Of a DNA stretch of 64,000 nucleotides, positions 62,299 to 64,000 are shown in pieces. Source of the DNA: Desulfobacter hydrogenophilus. GTDB lineage: Bacteria > Desulfobacterota > Desulfobacteria > Desulfobacterales > Desulfobacteraceae. Under the pieces are notes generated by a model. It was not told where the DNA came from. It saw only the letters and a program-made list of their open reading frames with translations, and searched no databases. The stretch's first letter is position 1; every line of letters starts with the position of its first letter. The DNA is taken from assembly GCF_004319545.1 (NCBI RefSeq), contig NZ_CP036313.1, positions 3,846,501-3,910,500 of the forward strand, read 5' to 3'. The position numbers and the translations under genes were made by a program.

Positions 62299-62640
62299 AT
62301 GGCTAACCTGTTTGAAAATATCCCTGATAACTTGGCGGCTGAACACTTTACTGATTTGATCAAAGGGGAAAATATTCGGATAGAACGTATTGTTTCTTTG
62401 GGTCATACTTCGCCTGAATTCGGTTGGTATAGCCAAGATGAAAATGAGTGGGTGATTGTATTAGAAGGTTCTGGTACAATTCTATTCGAAAACGGAATTG
62501 AACGAGTTTTAAATAAAGGGGATTATCTCAACATTCCGGCTCATACAAAACATAAGGTCATTCGAACCGATCCTAATAACATAACCATTTGGTTAGCTGT
62601 TTTTTATTGTAACTCTCTTATTGTTGACACTCTCTTTTGA
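62299..62640 (+). CDS. Small cupin-domain protein
   Basis: This 113-residue single-domain cupin has ENEWVIVLEGSGTILFENG and the second motif GDYLNIPAHTKHKVIRTD with metal-binding histidines. The family usually ends near WLAVFY; here about 12 extra residues follow, perhaps from a shifted stop. It may act on a small metabolite or stabilise another enzyme. It stands alone beside the IS element. Confidence 0.8.
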   Translation: MANLFENIPDNLAAEHFTDLIKGENIRIERIVSLGHTSPEFGWYSQDENEWVIVLEGSGTILFENGIERVLNKGDYLNIPAHTKHKVIRTDPNNITIWLAVFYCNSLIVDTLF

Positions 62641-62723
62641 CCGGATACCTTTTATAAAGTCAAGAACCAGGAAATAAGAGTAGGGTAGAATCGATATCAA
62701 TCTTCTTATTATGTTTGCTTTTA

Positions 62724-64000
62724 CTCGATGATCCAGTTTTTAAAAATTGACATGAGACCTCGCTGGCAGTTATTATCCCCATGCTAACAGAATGCTTTGT
62801 ATTTTAATGATGGGGCGGATTGATAATTCCCCCAAGAATTTAGATTCATGTGCTTTTGAGAATCGTTTGCCTTTACAAAATGCTCTTTTAAAAATACCGA
62901 GATCTGCTTGAAATGGGATTCTGGGTCATCACTATGAATGATTTGTTCGACAAAGGATAAGATGCAGTCAACTTTGACGGTGTCACATAGGCTGCCAACA
63001 GTTCTTGCGTGCAGTTTGTTATTTATCGAGGCCACCTGGTCAGGATGAAGCAGGAGACAATGATCAACCAACAGACTCAGGGTCAAACTTCTGTAAGACC
63101 CGTCTTCATCAGGTTGTTTGGTCAAATTTCCCCAGCCTTCATTCGTCTTATGGTCTTGAATAAAAACCTCTACTAACCATCTGAGTGTAAATGCGTCTAT
63201 GATATCAGGATATCGCCAGGTCAGATCCGAAGCGGCAAGATACCGATAGTCCTTTTCTCCAATGTATTTTATTGCAATGACAAATCTTTTTTTCTTATGA
63301 GCACACACATGTATTCTGGCACTTTTAATGAGTACAACAACCTCTTTACCTCCACGTACATGTATGGTCTTTTGAATTGGTTGAATATTTTTAAAATATG
63401 TTTCAACTGATTTTTTATCGCTCTTGAGTAAAATATTTTGATTGTACCTTATTTGGCTGATAACTTGGGCGTTTCCTGCAATTTTAGACGCTTCATCCAT
63501 GAACTCAGCATTCCCATATAAGGCATCTGCAACAATCGCTTCTATTTTTATTTCCGGGTGTTTCTCTACAAATATTTTTAAAAGAGCCTTGGCAATCATT
63601 GGAATGGTAGGATATTCTTCTGAGCGCACCGGTTTTTTTGGGCGTTCTGATTTTGGTACGCCAGCCTTTTTTAATCTTTTATCCTCCTTGGTCCATTCGC
63701 TGATTTTTGGATCAGGAATATGAAAGGCGTAGCCAATTGGAAAGCTGAGTTTTGGTGTTATCAACACCAAAAATACTAAGCCTTGCCCCATGCAAAAACC
63801 ACCCGTTGATTTGTCTTTTATTTTGTGGACTCCAAAAATTTTTGTTGTGCATTTACTACGCTTTTTATCGGAATCATCAATACTGACAACACCTTTGGTA
63901 ATGCCATATACTTTGAAAATAATTTTAAGGCTGAGATGAAACAGATGCTCCCAAGCAATTTTAGAATGGCGAAACATCCAGGAAAGAGCTGTAGTTTTAT
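62724..64000 (-). mobile_element. Insertion sequence with DDE transposase, cut by the window edge
   Basis: The visible end is CTCGATGATCCAGTTTTT at 62724-62741, 43 bp beyond the transposase stop. The same terminal repeat bounds the 143-bp MITE at 19683. The other end lies outside the window. Confidence 0.82.
62784..64000 (-). CDS. IS4-superfamily-type DDE transposase, 5' partial
   Basis: The frame is open through the window edge (KTTALSWMFRHSK upstream of the first ATG at 63977), so the N terminus is missing. DDE residues are visible in VVSIDDSDKKRSK (first Asp), EAIVADALYGNAEF (second Asp) and LRWLVEVFIQDHK, where Glu and Lys are spaced as in the Y-R-E-K motif of IS4-like enzymes. About 405 residues are present. 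There is no frameshift, so it may be active. Confidence 0.88.
   Translation of the reverse strand, partial: KTTALSWMFRHSKIAWEHLFHLSLKIIFKVYGITKGVVSIDDSDKKRSKCTTKIFGVHKIKDKSTGGFCMGQGLVFLVLITPKLSFPIGYAFHIPDPKISEWTKEDKRLKKAGVPKSERPKKPVRSEEYPTIPMIAKALLKIFVEKHPEIKIEAIVADALYGNAEFMDEASKIAGNAQVISQIRYNQNILLKSDKKSVETYFKNIQPIQKTIHVRGGKEVVVLIKSARIHVCAHKKKRFVIAIKYIGEKDYRYLAASDLTWRYPDIIDAFTLRWLVEVFIQDHKTNEGWGNLTKQPDEDGSYRSLTLSLLVDHCLLLHPDQVASINNKLHARTVGSLCDTVKVDCILSFVEQIIHSDDPESHFKQISVFLKEHFVKANDSQKHMNLNSWGNYQSAPSLKYKAFC

Overview
The window looks like the chromosome of a sulfate-reducing Desulfobacterota, most like a Desulfobacteraceae member. The reasons are a TmcB/HdrD-type Fe-S subunit with an in-frame UGA, menA, a NifX-like orange-protein-type gene beside a sigma54 activator, an oleABC hydrocarbon cluster with a PfaC-like synthase, and a moderate GC content. 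This placement is inferred from gene content; no rRNA or tRNA gene is present to fix it.

Layout. Positions 1-4600 are a defence-like stretch: a large metallophosphoesterase-NACHT-FGE (STAND) protein, followed by a broken second NACHT gene that ends near the tip of a decayed MITE. Positions 4625-10124 hold a compact DUF2760-Hsp70-Hsp70 module, followed by an acyltransferase fused to a degenerate hydrolase and, convergent to it, an unusual SDR protein. Positions 14080-15405 (minus) hold a single TmcB-like gene that is interrupted by one UGA. This is best read as selenocysteine, because it replaces the Cys of the ECGH motif. Positions 16147-18320 (minus) hold a fused DAHP synthase-prephenate dehydratase gene behind a textbook-like phenylalanine attenuator with a Phe-rich leader peptide. 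A sir2-HIT pair and a short IS-derived MITE follow.

Positions 19918-30307 are the most interesting operon: a hypothetical gene, a rhomboid protease, a KS-CLF-DH-DH protein (PfaC-like), oleA, oleB, a small membrane-anchored protein, oleC and ogt. Together these suggest synthesis of a long-chain, possibly polyunsaturated, olefin by head-to-head condensation. No oleD, acyltransferase or ACP gene is present in the window. Positions 31102-34382 are pstSCAB, and a DHH-CBS protein follows on the opposite strand.

Positions 36648-45102 contain TPR proteins, a YgjP-like metallopeptidase, an HDOD-GAF-GGDEF-PilZ protein, a geranylgeranyl reductase-like flavoprotein and glnK-amtB behind a clear sigma54 promoter. 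Related non-coding repeats lie around glnK-amtB. Positions 45431-52278 contain a TonB-dependent receptor, a 5'-damaged YfiR gene, an EamA transporter, the NifX-like and sigma54-activator genes, and a lone flaG. Positions 52395-56647 (minus) are a helicase-ridA-ettA operon. Positions 56761-62066 hold decayed nudix and EamA genes, an Mth938-like gene, a four-gene polar amino-acid ABC transporter and menA. The window ends in a cupin gene and an IS element truncated by the window edge.

Two small non-autonomous repeat families are visible. One is a roughly 163-bp near-palindromic element (two full copies and one end). The other is a 143-bp element with a perfect 6-bp target duplication whose ends match the IS at the right edge.
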